Source: Chitinophaga sp. LS1
GTDB lineage: Bacteria; Bacteroidota; Bacteroidia; Chitinophagales; Chitinophagaceae
Direction of reading: 5' to 3'
NCBI RefSeq assembly: GCF_034274695.1
Contig: NZ_CP128362.1
Location: 558,001-622,000, forward strand
DNA: 64,000 nt
Shown here: positions 33,800 through 43,757 of the stretch, in pieces
Layout: each line of letters begins with the position of its first letter
Position numbering within the stretch: position 1 is the first letter of the stretch
Notes under the pieces: generated by a model
Database searches by the model: none
What the model saw: only the letters and a program-made list of their open reading frames with translations
Told to the model about the DNA's origin: nothing
Translations under genes and position numbers: made by a program

Positions 33800-35461
33800 T
33801 TAGTACCCCGTATTCTGCGTCAACTGACCATTAGACGCCAATATCTCAGATCTTGGAATTGGCAGCCAATAGTTCTTGTCAGCAAATAAACGTCCGGCCA
33901 GCGCTGTCTTCCTGGTATATGTATATACCCCGTTTGACTTCGTGATCGTCATACCATATGCCGGCACATTCTCAGTCGTAGATGCAATTTTCCATCTTCT
34001 CACATCATAAAAACGATGCTCTTCAAATGCCAGCTCTACCTGTCTTTCTCTCTGAATAGCCGTTCTCATTTCATCCTGTGTCAAACCTGTCGTCAATGCA
34101 GGTTGATTGACACTGCTACGCTGACGAACCTGGTTCACTGCTGCATATACTGATGCATCTGGTCCCGCTGCTTCATTCTGTGCTTCTGCATAGTTCAGCA
34201 GGATCTCTGCATAGCGGAAATAAATCCATGGTTGTAATCCTGCCACATTCCATGGGTTGTCGATCGGATTCGTATCGTCCATGAACTTCTTCAGGTAATA
34301 ACCTGTCTTGGATGTATTCCAGTTCGAATTACCATCCTGACTATCTTTACCTCCTGGTGTGAATGTTTCGATCGTACTGTTTCTATAGGTCGCACCATTG
34401 TACAGAATAGAAGCATAGAAACGCGCATCCCTGTTAGCATAGGGGTTTGATGCATCATAACCGGAGCTCGCATCGGTAATAGGAAGACCATTATTCATTT
34501 CATACGCATCTACTATATTCTGCAATGGTGTATTACCCGCCCATCCGCCATAACCATTTGGTCCGTTGGCAATTTCTAAACAGGTATGTCTTGCACCAAT
34601 TACATATAGTCTTTCGAAAATGATCTCTTTACTCGCTGAGTTCTTAAACAATCCTCCATAGTCTGCATCAATTGAATACTGGCCCAGATCCATCACCGCT
34701 TTTGCAGCGGCTGCTGCATCTGCCCAGGTTCCTGCATTGTAAAGCGGACTCGCTGCATACAGTGTCAGCCTTGATTTCAGTGCCAGTGCCGCACCTTTGG
34801 TAGCACGACCCAATTCCCATGAGTCATCATTTGCTGATGGTAAATAATAAGCTGCTGAATCCATTTCCTTTATCGCATAATCCATAGATGTCTGCAAAGA
34901 TGCACGGGTATACAAAGCTGGATCTGCCAGATTATCCTCCAGGTTATACACACTATCACCCACCATCACTACACCACCATAGTTGCGGATCAGATCCTGG
35001 TAACGGAACCCACGGATAAAGTGTAATTCACCTCTCAGCTTATTCCGCAATCCCTCACTCATTGGCACTACTGCGATGTTGTTCAGGGCATAGTTTACCT
35101 CCCTGATGCTACGATAACTTCTAGCCCAGAGTGTACCGGTAATACCTGTGTTTTCTGGTGCCAGCAAACCCTGTTGCACCAACCAGGTATTATCATCATT
35201 ATTATAAATAGATTCATCTGATAGTGAGCACCACATCGCGTATTCAAATCCTCTTCCAAAACCCGGAGGCGTACCCTCCGCTTCTTTATCCTGGAGCTTT
35301 ACACCCATGTATCGGTTAATCACATAGTCTTCAAACAAAAGCGAGTCGGACAACACTGCCACGTCAGACACACGGTCCGTAGGCACGATATCCAGGTAAT
35401 TCTTCTTGCAGGACACAAATCCTATTGCCAGAAGGTATAAAAAATATTGAATCTTTCTCAT
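33800..35461 (-). CDS. SusD/RagB-family outer-membrane lipoprotein
   Basis: 553 residues with lipobox GFVSC (Cys18). Family features: ELHFIRGFRYQDLIRNYGGVVMVGD, TKGAALALKSRLTLYAASPLYN, IYFRYAEILLNYAEAQNEAAG, RQVELAFEEHRFYDVRRWKIA and the closing WLPIPRSEILASNGQLTQNTGY. It caps the SusC partner encoded 18 bases upstream and would present galactosides, judging by the adjacent GH35 gene (inference). Confidence 0.94.
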   Translation of the reverse strand: MRKIQYFLYLLAIGFVSCKKNYLDIVPTDRVSDVAVLSDSLLFEDYVINRYMGVKLQDKEAEGTPPGFGRGFEYAMWCSLSDESIYNNDDNTWLVQQGLLAPENTGITGTLWARSYRSIREVNYALNNIAVVPMSEGLRNKLRGELHFIRGFRYQDLIRNYGGVVMVGDSVYNLEDNLADPALYTRASLQTSMDYAIKEMDSAAYYLPSANDDSWELGRATKGAALALKSRLTLYAASPLYNAGTWADAAAAAKAVMDLGQYSIDADYGGLFKNSASKEIIFERLYVIGARHTCLEIANGPNGYGGWAGNTPLQNIVDAYEMNNGLPITDASSGYDASNPYANRDARFYASILYNGATYRNSTIETFTPGGKDSQDGNSNWNTSKTGYYLKKFMDDTNPIDNPWNVAGLQPWIYFRYAEILLNYAEAQNEAAGPDASVYAAVNQVRQRSSVNQPALTTGLTQDEMRTAIQRERQVELAFEEHRFYDVRRWKIASTTENVPAYGMTITKSNGVYTYTRKTALAGRLFADKNYWLPIPRSEILASNGQLTQNTGY

Positions 35462-35479
35462 GACCGTAATTTTTCAGAA

Positions 35480-38400
35480 TTAAAACTTAACATTCAGCCC
35501 CAGGTTCACAATACGCTGTTGCGGATAGAACTGTCCGCTGCTGCTGTTTCCTTCCGGATCGTAATCTTTCACTTTTGTAATCGTGAACAGGTTGTAAGCG
35601 CTGGCATACACACGGAGTGAACTGATCTTTGCCCTGTTCAGCAACGTTGCATTGATCGTATACCCCAACTCTACGTTCTTCAAACGGAGAAAGGATGCAT
35701 TGTTCAGCCAGAAATTGTTCGCATACAAACCACCATTTACGGAAGATGATGCACGGGTATCTACTCTTGGATAAGTTCCATCTGTATGGGTTGGGCTCCA
35801 ACGGTTATCTGCCCAGCTGCTGTAGAAGTTTCCGATTGTACCTGATTCAGGCAGTACATACTGACTTACATGTGTCTGCCCTGCAAATACAACTGATGCA
35901 TCGAAACCTTTGTATGCTCCATTCAACAGAATACCATATGTGATTTCAGGAATGTTGCCATACTTTGTTCTTGTCTGGTCATCAGCTGTGATCTCACCAT
36001 CGTTGTTGTAATCCTGGTAGATCAGATCACCCAGTTGTGCATTGGCCAGGTGTGGATATTTATCCAGATCTTCCTGTGTTCTGAATATACCAATCGCATT
36101 ATACAATAAAGAGGTGTTCATCGGATGACCGGTTTGACGCTGGTAATCGAGTGTACCAGACGCTTCGTCGATGTAGATGATCTTGCTCTTTGCATATGTG
36201 ATGTTGGTATTGATACCATAACGGAAGCCACCTTTAGTCACATTGTTGTATCCCAGTGTAGCTTCAATACCATTACTGTTTACCTTACCAATGTTCTCTG
36301 CAGGCACCAGCGGATCGGAACCATAAGGGTTTACGATGCCTGAAGTACCAGGAATAGAAGCATTGCGCTGGGTGAGGATATCAGAACGTTTCTGCTGGAA
36401 GTAAATAAACTCCACGTTGAAATGATCCAGGAATATTGCATTCAGACCTACGTCCAGTTTCTTCGCTACTTCCCAGGTGATATTCTGGTTAGCCAGTTTA
36501 GTGAGGTCAATACCCGCATGTACCGCATCACCGATTACATACTGACTGTTGAATGAGTAGTTGTCAAAGTACTGGAACAGGGAGATATTATCATTACCCA
36601 ATGAACCATAAGATCCACGGAGTTTCAGGTCATTGATGAACTTCACACCCTTAAACCATGGCTCCTGTGAAATGCGGTAACCAGCAGAGATAGATGGGAA
36701 GAAACCATACTGATGCCCGCTTGGGAATGCGGAGGATCCATCCACACGTGCCTGCGCTTCTACCAGGTATTTCTCCTGGTAGTTGTACGCCAGTTTACCG
36801 AAATAACTCTTACGGGTAAAGTTATAGCTGTTACCAGAGTTATTTTTGTCTTCACTGGCAGGACCACCCTGTGACAGTTCCGGTGTAGTGGAAGATGGGA
36901 AGTTCATGCGGTAAGCACCCAGTGAATCCTGAGATGTTTTACTTTGCTCATAAGCGACAAACGCTGCGATGTTGTGTTTTCCAAACTGATGTGCATAGTT
37001 CAGTTTGATGTTGGACACCATCATGGTTCTGTTTAATTGTCCTTCTGACAAAGTTGCTAACCCGTTTGAACCACCTACGATTGTCTTATCGTAAGCACCG
37101 GTCGTTGAATTGTAGTTGTATACGGAATAAGGTTTGCTGAACGTCTTGATAAAGCTCCAGGATTTGTCGATAGAATAAAATCCATCCAGTGACAACCCTT
37201 CTACTCCTGGAATCTGGTATGCACCTTTCAGTATACCATTAAATACCTGTGTAGGGTTGCGGCTGGTTCCACCTATGCTGGTGCCTATCAGTGCAGGGTT
37301 ACTCCCTTCTATACCATAAGTAGGTAATCCATTAGGGTAGTAAGGTGCGATGGTAGGATAAGCCCTGTAAATAGCGCGGAAGATGTCGCCGGCACTGGTT
37401 ACAGGGTAGTTACGATCTTCCTCTCTGCCGCTGAGGTACAGACTTACTTTCAGTCTTTTAGTTACATCCGCATCGATGTTGGAACGGAAGTTATACTGAT
37501 TGTACTTTGTCGCACCATTTTTATATAAACCATCCTGGCTGATCGTACCGAGAGATGCATAATATCTTACATCAGTCGTACCACCGCTTACTGCCAGGTT
37601 ATGCTGCTGCTGTGTCGCTGATTTTTTCAGCACCACTTTCTGCCAGTCAGTATTAGGGTAGTTCAGCGGATCAGAACCATCTCTGTATTTCTGGATCTCT
37701 TCGTCCGTATAATACTGGTTCATGCCACCTGCCGGATCGGTGTAATACGCAATCTCATTCTGGATCGCAGCAAAGGTGGGTGCATCCGCCATTTTTGGCA
37801 AACGGGTAGGGGAAGAAAAACCCTGGTTAAAGGTGTAATTGATCACCGGCTTACCGGTTTTACCTCTCTTGGTGGTTACGAGGATCACACCATTCGCTGC
37901 ACGGCTACCATATACTGCAGCAGAAGCGTCTTTCAGTACGCTGATGCTTTCAATATCGTTAGGGTCCAGTCTTGATAATCCACCAATCTGACCTGGTACA
38001 CCATCTACCACTACAAGTACATCGTTGTTACCGGTGGTACCCAGACCTCTGATGTAAATGTTGGAGTTGTCATAACCCGGTTCACCAGCACGGTTGTTGG
38101 CGATCACACCAGAGAAACGACCTGCGAGTGAGTTGGATACGTTCGGTTGCGGACTTCTTACAATGTCCGCACCTTTTACGACGGAGATAGATCCGGTCAG
38201 GGTCTCCTTTTTCTGGGTACCATAACCTACTACTACCACTTCGCCCACAGTCTGCGAGTTTTCACTCAGCGTTGCATTCACGGAAGGCCCTGCAACGGCG
38301 ATAGACTGAGCAGCGTAAGACATGTGATTGAATACAAGGGTATCTCCCTGTTTTGCAGTGACGGTATAGTGACCATTGATGTCGGTCACAGCTCCCTGGT

Positions 38401-38578
38401 TAGTCCCTTTAACTTTCACTGTTACACCCGGAACTGGTTGTCCCCCGGACACCACTTTACCGGAAATTTTGCCCTCCTGGGCCTGTGCAATAAATACAGG
38501 GAACATGAATACTAAAAGCAATGACAGTCGCAGAAACAAGGGCAACTGCCGCACGTGCCTGTGCAAGACTTTTTTCAT
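35480..38578 (-). CDS. SusC/RagA-family TonB-linked outer-membrane transporter
   Basis: 1032 residues. Signal peptide ending AQAQ, carboxypeptidase-regulatory-like domain (GKISGKVVSGGQPVPGVTVKVKGTNQGAVTDINGHYTV), the SusC signature VVVVGYGTQKKETLTGSISVVKG, plug with SRLDPNDIESISVLKDASAAVYGSRAANGVILVTTKRG, and a barrel ending QRIVNLGLNVKF. There is no STN domain. The promoter region carries 21-bp-spaced direct repeats suited to the AraC-type domain of the HTCS encoded upstream. Confidence 0.95.
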   Translation of the reverse strand: MKKVLHRHVRQLPLFLRLSLLLVFMFPVFIAQAQEGKISGKVVSGGQPVPGVTVKVKGTNQGAVTDINGHYTVTAKQGDTLVFNHMSYAAQSIAVAGPSVNATLSENSQTVGEVVVVGYGTQKKETLTGSISVVKGADIVRSPQPNVSNSLAGRFSGVIANNRAGEPGYDNSNIYIRGLGTTGNNDVLVVVDGVPGQIGGLSRLDPNDIESISVLKDASAAVYGSRAANGVILVTTKRGKTGKPVINYTFNQGFSSPTRLPKMADAPTFAAIQNEIAYYTDPAGGMNQYYTDEEIQKYRDGSDPLNYPNTDWQKVVLKKSATQQQHNLAVSGGTTDVRYYASLGTISQDGLYKNGATKYNQYNFRSNIDADVTKRLKVSLYLSGREEDRNYPVTSAGDIFRAIYRAYPTIAPYYPNGLPTYGIEGSNPALIGTSIGGTSRNPTQVFNGILKGAYQIPGVEGLSLDGFYSIDKSWSFIKTFSKPYSVYNYNSTTGAYDKTIVGGSNGLATLSEGQLNRTMMVSNIKLNYAHQFGKHNIAAFVAYEQSKTSQDSLGAYRMNFPSSTTPELSQGGPASEDKNNSGNSYNFTRKSYFGKLAYNYQEKYLVEAQARVDGSSAFPSGHQYGFFPSISAGYRISQEPWFKGVKFINDLKLRGSYGSLGNDNISLFQYFDNYSFNSQYVIGDAVHAGIDLTKLANQNITWEVAKKLDVGLNAIFLDHFNVEFIYFQQKRSDILTQRNASIPGTSGIVNPYGSDPLVPAENIGKVNSNGIEATLGYNNVTKGGFRYGINTNITYAKSKIIYIDEASGTLDYQRQTGHPMNTSLLYNAIGIFRTQEDLDKYPHLANAQLGDLIYQDYNNDGEITADDQTRTKYGNIPEITYGILLNGAYKGFDASVVFAGQTHVSQYVLPESGTIGNFYSSWADNRWSPTHTDGTYPRVDTRASSSVNGGLYANNFWLNNASFLRLKNVELGYTINATLLNRAKISSLRVYASAYNLFTITKVKDYDPEGNSSSGQFYPQQRIVNLGLNVKF

Positions 38579-38641
38579 AACGGAATTCTGTTTGGATGAG
38601 TAAACGGTTGATTATCAGTTTTTCATTGATCAAGACAAGGG

Positions 38642-38701
38642 CAAATTAGGGACTTTACCCCCCTTGGGAAGGGGGGTAAATCATTTAAAAAAGGGGGTAA
38701 A
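38642..38701 (-). promoter_or_regulatory. Candidate HTCS operator and promoter of the GH35 PUL
   Basis: On the minus strand TTTACCCCC occurs twice in direct orientation (top-strand positions 38692-38701 and 38671-38680), exactly 21 bp or two helical turns apart. A third, inverted copy lies at 38654-38663. Downstream is TAATTTGC (38642-38649), a near -7 box. Paired direct repeats two turns apart are what AraC-type dimers usually contact. Part of this block can also form a hairpin, so a terminator role for the HTCS gene is an alternative. Confidence 0.5.
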
Positions 38702-38710
38702 TTCGTTCAA

Positions 38711-41700
38711 TTACCCCTCTTTTACGATAGTAAGGTCCTGGTTAAAAGAGTGGCGATACTTCTTTACATATTCGGATGGGTTCATGCCAAAGAGCTTTAC
38801 AAATTGCTCTCTGAAGTACTTCACATCGCCAATGCCTACCTCAAAAGCTGCCTGATTGATGGTATAATCTTCCTTTATCATCAGCATCGCCGCTTTGCGA
38901 AGTCGAATAGAACGGATAAAGGCATTGATCGTCTGCCCGGAAATGGATTTTACCTTTTTGTATAAGCTGGAATGACTCATACCGATAGCCTGCGTGAAGG
39001 TTTTGATAGAGAAATCTTCATTTCCCAGGTTGGATTCTATAATACTGATACAATTATTGAGGAAGTCCCGGTAGGCAGCGGGAACTTTGACTGTACTTTT
39101 TTGTAAGGTGATGCTGTCCAGGAAGTATTGGCGAAGCAGGTTCCTGTTTTTCAGAAGGGTCTGCACCTTGGCCAGCAACAGGTCTTTATCAAATGGTTTG
39201 GTGATGTAATCGTCCGCCCCTTCTTCTATCCCTTTGATTTTCAGGTCATGGGCAGAGGTCAGGAGGATCACGGGGATGTGGCTCAGGGCTTCTGTATTTT
39301 TGATTTTGGTACAGAGTTCCAATCCATCCATACCCGGCATTTGTACATCACTGATCACAAGATCCGGGAGTTGCTCCTGCACCATGGCAAATCCGTCATC
39401 CCCGTTTTCTGCTTCATATATTATATAATGGTCAGAAAATAACTGCCGGAGGTACGCCCGGATGTCAGCATTGTCATCAATGCAAAGTAGGGATCTTTTC
39501 TCTGTGACCATTTCTTCAGGCAGGAGTTTTTCTTCTTTTTTCACAGGTACAGTCGTTTCTTCCATCAGTTCCTGCAAAATGGCGGAGCGCTCATTGGTGG
39601 CAAAGTCATACCCGGTGAGATGACCGAGACCCTTGCGCAAACGAATGACGAAAGTAGTGCCTTCCTGCTGGCGGCTATGGTAAGTAATACTACCATGATG
39701 ACTTTCAATAAAATGCTTCACGAGATAAAGGCCGATCCCGAAACCTGTCTGACGCCCACCTACCCTGCTGAATTTATCAAAAATGCGGTTACCGGTAGTA
39801 ATAGGAATACCACAACCGGAATCCTGTATGGAAATTTCCACTTCTGTGAATAACTCACGAATTTTAAAGACCACCTTTCCACCATCAGGGGTAAATTTGA
39901 AAGCATTGGACAATAAATTGAATAAGGCCACCTCCATCTTCTCATCATCTACATACATTTCGATCGGACATTGTCCGCCTTCGAACTGGTAGTCGATATT
40001 TTTGAGTCTTGCCTGCTGAGAGAAACACAAAAAAGCTTCTTTGCATAGCTCCACCATATCCAGTCTATTGATTTTCAATGTATCTCCACCTGAATCAGCT
40101 TTTCTGAACAGGAGTAACTGATCCACTAAACTGAGTAGTCTGCGTGCATTTCTATAGACAATACTGAGTTCCGGGTCCTGGGTATATGCTTTAAGAGGAT
40201 TGATAATCAAGCTCAAAGGTGTCCTAAATTCATGTGAAATATGAGTAAAGAAAGATAACTTCTTCTCATTCAGCTCTTTTTCTTTCTCATTTTCCAGGTG
40301 CGCAAGCCGAATTTCGTAATCAAGGCGTTCCTGTCTGGAGCGATAACGCATAAAAACATATAACAGACCTCCTATTGCCACAGTATATAATAAGTATGCC
40401 CACCAGCTTCTGTACCAGGGTGGCAATACAATAATGCGGATCGTGCTGATCTCTGGCCCCCAAAGACCTTCGGCACTGGTGGCTTTGATTTTAAAAATAT
40501 ACGTGCCTTCCTGCAGACGGGTATAATTTGCGGTGCGTGCTTCACCGACATAGTTCCATTGTTTATCCCAGCCTTCCAGTCGGTAGGCATAATTGATCTT
40601 GTCCGGAGAAGTATATTCCAGGGCGACGAAGTCCAGGGAAATAGCTGCTTTGTCGTAAGGGATCTTTAATTCCTCTACATTTTCAAGCGCGCTTTTGGAA
40701 ATATATTTGCCTTCCTGTTCAACAGGGGTATTGCTAATTCTGATACCAGTGAGGAATACCGGCGGCAAAGTAGTCTGGTCGTAAATACTATCCGGGAAAA
40801 AGACATTGAAGCCTTTGATACCCCCGAACATACACTCACCGGTGCTGAGTTTCAGTGCCGCATTGTAGCTGAACTGGTTACTTTGCAGACCATCAGATTG
40901 TGAGAAACTACGACAGATTTTTGTCTGCGGGTTAAATCTGGCCAGACCATTGAAAGTACTGAGCCATAGATCGCCGCTGTTATCTTCGATGATTCGCAGG
41001 ATAGCGTTGCTGGGTAAACCATCTGTTTCTGTATAGCGAATAAAACGGCCTGTTTGTTTATTGAATTGTAATAAGCCACCACCATCGGTGCCTACCCAGA
41101 AGTTGCCATGTTTATCCTCGTGAATACTGCGTACGGTGTAACCAATGTGGAAAACCTTGTGTTGTTTGTGTGCCCTGTCTATGGAGATCAGGTCCTGGTA
41201 GTTACCACCCCACAGATGTCCCTGGGCATCTTCGGCCAGGCATTGGATGTTGATAAGGGTATTGTCAAAGAGTTCGAACTGGTTGGTCGTTCTGTTGAAA
41301 GTATAGAGGGTACCATTATTGGTGGTACTGGCCCATATCTGTTTCTGTGCATCTTCGTATACAACCCATACATTGTTTTCAGTAGTATTGGTAGTGGGGT
41401 TGTTGCAATGAAAATGCTCGAAGGCGTTACTGCCTTTTTTATACCTGTTGATGCCGCCGAACCAGGTGGACACCCAGATATCATCCTGCGCATCACGAAG
41501 AATGCAGGTGATAAAGTTGCTACTGATAGCGTTGGGTTTGGTAGCGTCGGCAGTGAAAGCAGTGAATTGATTATGGGGTCTGTCCCAGTGCTTGAGACCT
41601 CCGCCATCAGTGCCGATCCAGATATCGCTATTCACTCCTTCGCAGAAGGAAAGGATAAAGTTGCACACCGTGTTTTCCCCATTGAAACGATGGAGTTCGA

Positions 41701-42688
41701 ATGGATTACGCCGAGGGGCGACAATGCTGATTCCACCTCTTAAAGTGCCGATCCACATACGACCTTCTCTGTCTTCATATACAGCATATACCGCATTACT
41801 GTTCAATTGACACTTATTGATATTTTCACGGGAAGAGACGATGAAGACACCTGCCCCGTCAGAGGCTACCCAGATCCTGCCGGTTTTGTCTATGCAGAGG
41901 CCTACGACTTTGTTGTGGGTCTGGATGTAATTTTCGGAGAAGGAATTATTAGTAAGGTTGTATCGGAACAAGCCATTATCAGTACCTAACCATAGGCCAC
42001 CTTGCTGATCGCTACGAAGACAGTTTGCCTGGCGGATGCTCTGATTGATGATTTGCAGGGATCGTGTTTGTGGATTGTATTTGCAAAGGCCAATGTCTTG
42101 TACAAATACAAAAGCAATATTGTGGTCAAAGTCGATACCGGTCACTTCGTAATTGGTGAGGGTAGTGGTATTTTGAATGATGGGTACCTGGATACCGGCG
42201 TATACATTTTCATGAAATAATAAGAGGCCGTCACGTTCCGTACCTGCTAAGACGGTTTTTCCACTATCGCCGGCGCGGATAATGTGGATAACGCCGATTT
42301 CAGGGCGGGGAGTGGGGCTTTTATAAGGGGTAAAACGGGCGGTGGTAAATTGCTCATTGACGGGGTTGAATACACTAATACCTTTGCGGCCTCCGAGCCA
42401 GATACGGTGGAGGTAGTCGCCTTCGATCGTGAAATTCCCATTGTCATTGAGGGAAGTGGAGTCGCCGATTTTATTGCGGAAGATGCGGAATTTGTAGCCG
42501 TCGAAGCGGTTGAGACCATCGTAGGTACAGATCCACATAAAGCCTTTGTAGTCCTGATATACGTTCATGACGGCGTTATTGGATAAGCCGTTTTCAATAC
42601 CGAGGTTTTTTATAGGTTCGTCGTTGGCATACAGCGTAATGTATAAAAAGCAGCAACAGAACGGCAGTAGCATCCGGAACAATTTCAT
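38711..42688 (-). CDS. Hybrid two-component system regulator (HTCS)
   Basis: The frame opens at 42823, but that extension would run through the perfect hairpins; MKLFRMLLPFCCCFLYITLYA is a signal peptide, so 42688 is the start (1325 residues). Order: two seven-bladed propellers of Reg_prop repeats (GLSNNAVMNVYQDYKGFMWICTYDGLNRFDGYKF and many more), a Y_Y_Y domain, a membrane helix (WWAYLLYTVAIGGLLYVFM), HisKA with His about 818 (FFTHISHEFRTPLSLI), HATPase (FNLLSNAFKFTPDGG, DSGCGI), a receiver with Asp about 1112 (DLVISDVQMPGMDG), and an AraC-type HTH. HTCS proteins sense periplasmic oligosaccharide and activate the adjacent PUL directly. Confidence 0.95.
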   Translation of the reverse strand: MKLFRMLLPFCCCFLYITLYANDEPIKNLGIENGLSNNAVMNVYQDYKGFMWICTYDGLNRFDGYKFRIFRNKIGDSTSLNDNGNFTIEGDYLHRIWLGGRKGISVFNPVNEQFTTARFTPYKSPTPRPEIGVIHIIRAGDSGKTVLAGTERDGLLLFHENVYAGIQVPIIQNTTTLTNYEVTGIDFDHNIAFVFVQDIGLCKYNPQTRSLQIINQSIRQANCLRSDQQGGLWLGTDNGLFRYNLTNNSFSENYIQTHNKVVGLCIDKTGRIWVASDGAGVFIVSSRENINKCQLNSNAVYAVYEDREGRMWIGTLRGGISIVAPRRNPFELHRFNGENTVCNFILSFCEGVNSDIWIGTDGGGLKHWDRPHNQFTAFTADATKPNAISSNFITCILRDAQDDIWVSTWFGGINRYKKGSNAFEHFHCNNPTTNTTENNVWVVYEDAQKQIWASTTNNGTLYTFNRTTNQFELFDNTLINIQCLAEDAQGHLWGGNYQDLISIDRAHKQHKVFHIGYTVRSIHEDKHGNFWVGTDGGGLLQFNKQTGRFIRYTETDGLPSNAILRIIEDNSGDLWLSTFNGLARFNPQTKICRSFSQSDGLQSNQFSYNAALKLSTGECMFGGIKGFNVFFPDSIYDQTTLPPVFLTGIRISNTPVEQEGKYISKSALENVEELKIPYDKAAISLDFVALEYTSPDKINYAYRLEGWDKQWNYVGEARTANYTRLQEGTYIFKIKATSAEGLWGPEISTIRIIVLPPWYRSWWAYLLYTVAIGGLLYVFMRYRSRQERLDYEIRLAHLENEKEKELNEKKLSFFTHISHEFRTPLSLIINPLKAYTQDPELSIVYRNARRLLSLVDQLLLFRKADSGGDTLKINRLDMVELCKEAFLCFSQQARLKNIDYQFEGGQCPIEMYVDDEKMEVALFNLLSNAFKFTPDGGKVVFKIRELFTEVEISIQDSGCGIPITTGNRIFDKFSRVGGRQTGFGIGLYLVKHFIESHHGSITYHSRQQEGTTFVIRLRKGLGHLTGYDFATNERSAILQELMEETTVPVKKEEKLLPEEMVTEKRSLLCIDDNADIRAYLRQLFSDHYIIYEAENGDDGFAMVQEQLPDLVISDVQMPGMDGLELCTKIKNTEALSHIPVILLTSAHDLKIKGIEEGADDYITKPFDKDLLLAKVQTLLKNRNLLRQYFLDSITLQKSTVKVPAAYRDFLNNCISIIESNLGNEDFSIKTFTQAIGMSHSSLYKKVKSISGQTINAFIRSIRLRKAAMLMIKEDYTINQAAFEVGIGDVKYFREQFVKLFGMNPSEYVKKYRHSFNQDLTIVKEG

Positions 42689-42739
42689 AACGTGCGCGTT
42701 TTGGTGGAATGTAAAGTATAAAAAGTTTTTAAATAATAC

Positions 42740-42827
42740 CAGGTAAAAATCGGCTGCCTCCGGCAGCCGATTTTTACCTGCCCGGTCCATGAATTTGGGC
42801 AGCAGGAAGCTGCCCAAATTCATGGAC
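42740..42827. repeat. Pair of long perfect hairpins (locus 2 of 3)
   Basis: Hairpin A: 19-bp perfect stem (42740-42758 with 42762-42780), triloop TCC. Hairpin B: 19-bp perfect stem (42785-42803 with 42809-42827), loop AGGAA. They lie between two divergent genes, 52 bases from the HTCS start and 20 bases from the VOC gene start, a place where terminators are not expected. Confidence 0.9.
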
Positions 42828-42846
42828 TTATTTTTATCTTTATGCT

Positions 42847-43215
42847 ATGATCTCCTGCAACCTCATCGTCATTCGTACCAACAAACTACACGAACAGGCT
42901 CAGTTTTACACCGCCCTCGGATTTGAATTCGAATACCACCAACATGGAAACGGCCCTATGCACTACGCCAGCAAAGGCACCACTCCCACTTTAGAAATCT
43001 ACCCGCTCTTAAAATCTCAAACTATTCCGGACGCAAGCACCCGCCTCGGCTTCTCAGTTGAGAACCCCGATATCATAGTGCAATCCATATTATCATTAGG
43101 AGGAAATTTGGTGACGCCAGGAGCAGACACCCCCTGGGGCTATACCGCCGTCATTGCAGATCTCGACGGCAGAAAAATAGAATTAGTTAAGTCTACCTCT
43201 TCTGCTTTTAAGTAG
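42847..43215 (+). CDS. VOC (glyoxalase/bleomycin-resistance fold) family protein
   Basis: 122 residues, one complete VOC unit. It shows the beta-alpha-beta-beta-beta pattern twice: CNLIVIRTNKLHEQAQFYTALGFEFEYHQHGNGPMHYAS, then LGFSVENPDIIVQSILSLGGNLVTPG and TAVIADLDGRKIELVKS. VOC proteins are metal-dependent isomerases, dioxygenases or drug-binding proteins; which one cannot be told. Its start is preceded almost directly by a very stable hairpin, which could restrict translation or transcription. Confidence 0.8.
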   Translation: MISCNLIVIRTNKLHEQAQFYTALGFEFEYHQHGNGPMHYASKGTTPTLEIYPLLKSQTIPDASTRLGFSVENPDIIVQSILSLGGNLVTPGADTPWGYTAVIADLDGRKIELVKSTSSAFK

Positions 43216-43260
43216 AAAAATTGAATGAGCCCCACTCTCTAAATAGAAAAATTGAATGAG
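43213..43260 (+). repeat. Short direct repeat after the VOC gene
   Basis: TAGAAAAATTGAATGAG occurs at 43213 and 43244, 31 bp apart; the first copy overlaps the VOC stop codon. A small local duplication of unknown meaning. Confidence 0.6.
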
Positions 43261-43310
43261 TCTAATCTACCTATTCCACTTTCAAAACAAAAAAACTAAA
43301 CTGGCCCAGC

Positions 43311-43535
43311 CTACCTCTCCCGCTCACTAAGCGGGAAATAATGTGATACCGCCCAGATTATTTTACCCAATGCGTCCTCAGGTAAATCCGGCTTTGTCTC
43401 AAATGTAGGCTCCTGACCTTTGTGTCTTAACAATAAAAACTCATCTTCCTTGAAGCGTATACGCATATGCGAAGTGCCCCGCAACTTACGCATATAAATA
43501 ACAGCGCTATCAATCGTGATTTTGCGTCCGGTCAT
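43311..43535 (-). CDS. Small hypothetical protein
   Basis: 74 residues: MTGRKITIDSAVIYMRKLRGTSHMRIRFKEDEFLLLRHKGQ followed by an acidic/proline segment and ALGKIIWAVSHYF. The first half looks like a short beta-rich domain. I do not recognise the family. It converges on the VOC gene. Confidence 0.5.
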   Translation of the reverse strand: MTGRKITIDSAVIYMRKLRGTSHMRIRFKEDEFLLLRHKGQEPTFETKPDLPEDALGKIIWAVSHYFPLSERER

Positions 43536-43698
43536 AATATTATCACATTAAAGATATAGGAATGGGGTGTCATTTAGAACCTGTAAGTGTCATTTTGGTT
43601 TTAACATGTCTGAATTGATCGGGCTACTATTAAAATGTTGTAGCTCCCTCGAAAATTCACCCTAAAATATCGTCGAATGTAAATCTTTTTCTCAAATC

Positions 43699-43714
43699 TT
43701 GGGCGATCACCCAA
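43699..43714. promoter_or_regulatory. Candidate operator upstream of the XRE regulator
   Basis: TTGGG-CGATCA-CCCAA, a 16-bp inverted repeat 44 bases before the XRE start codon. A second CCAA-C-TTGG motif follows near 43736. XRE regulators commonly repress themselves through such sites; binding is inferred. Confidence 0.45.
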
Positions 43715-43757
43715 TAATTATTTTACTCATTTAACCCAACTTGGACGCCACAAGAAA

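Noticed and set aside
41108..41743. 211-residue rightward frame
   Set aside because: Antisense to the HTCS propeller region, no recognisable motif.
42689..42823. N-terminal extension of the HTCS frame
   Set aside because: Would translate through two perfect hairpins and bury the signal peptide; start at 42688 preferred.
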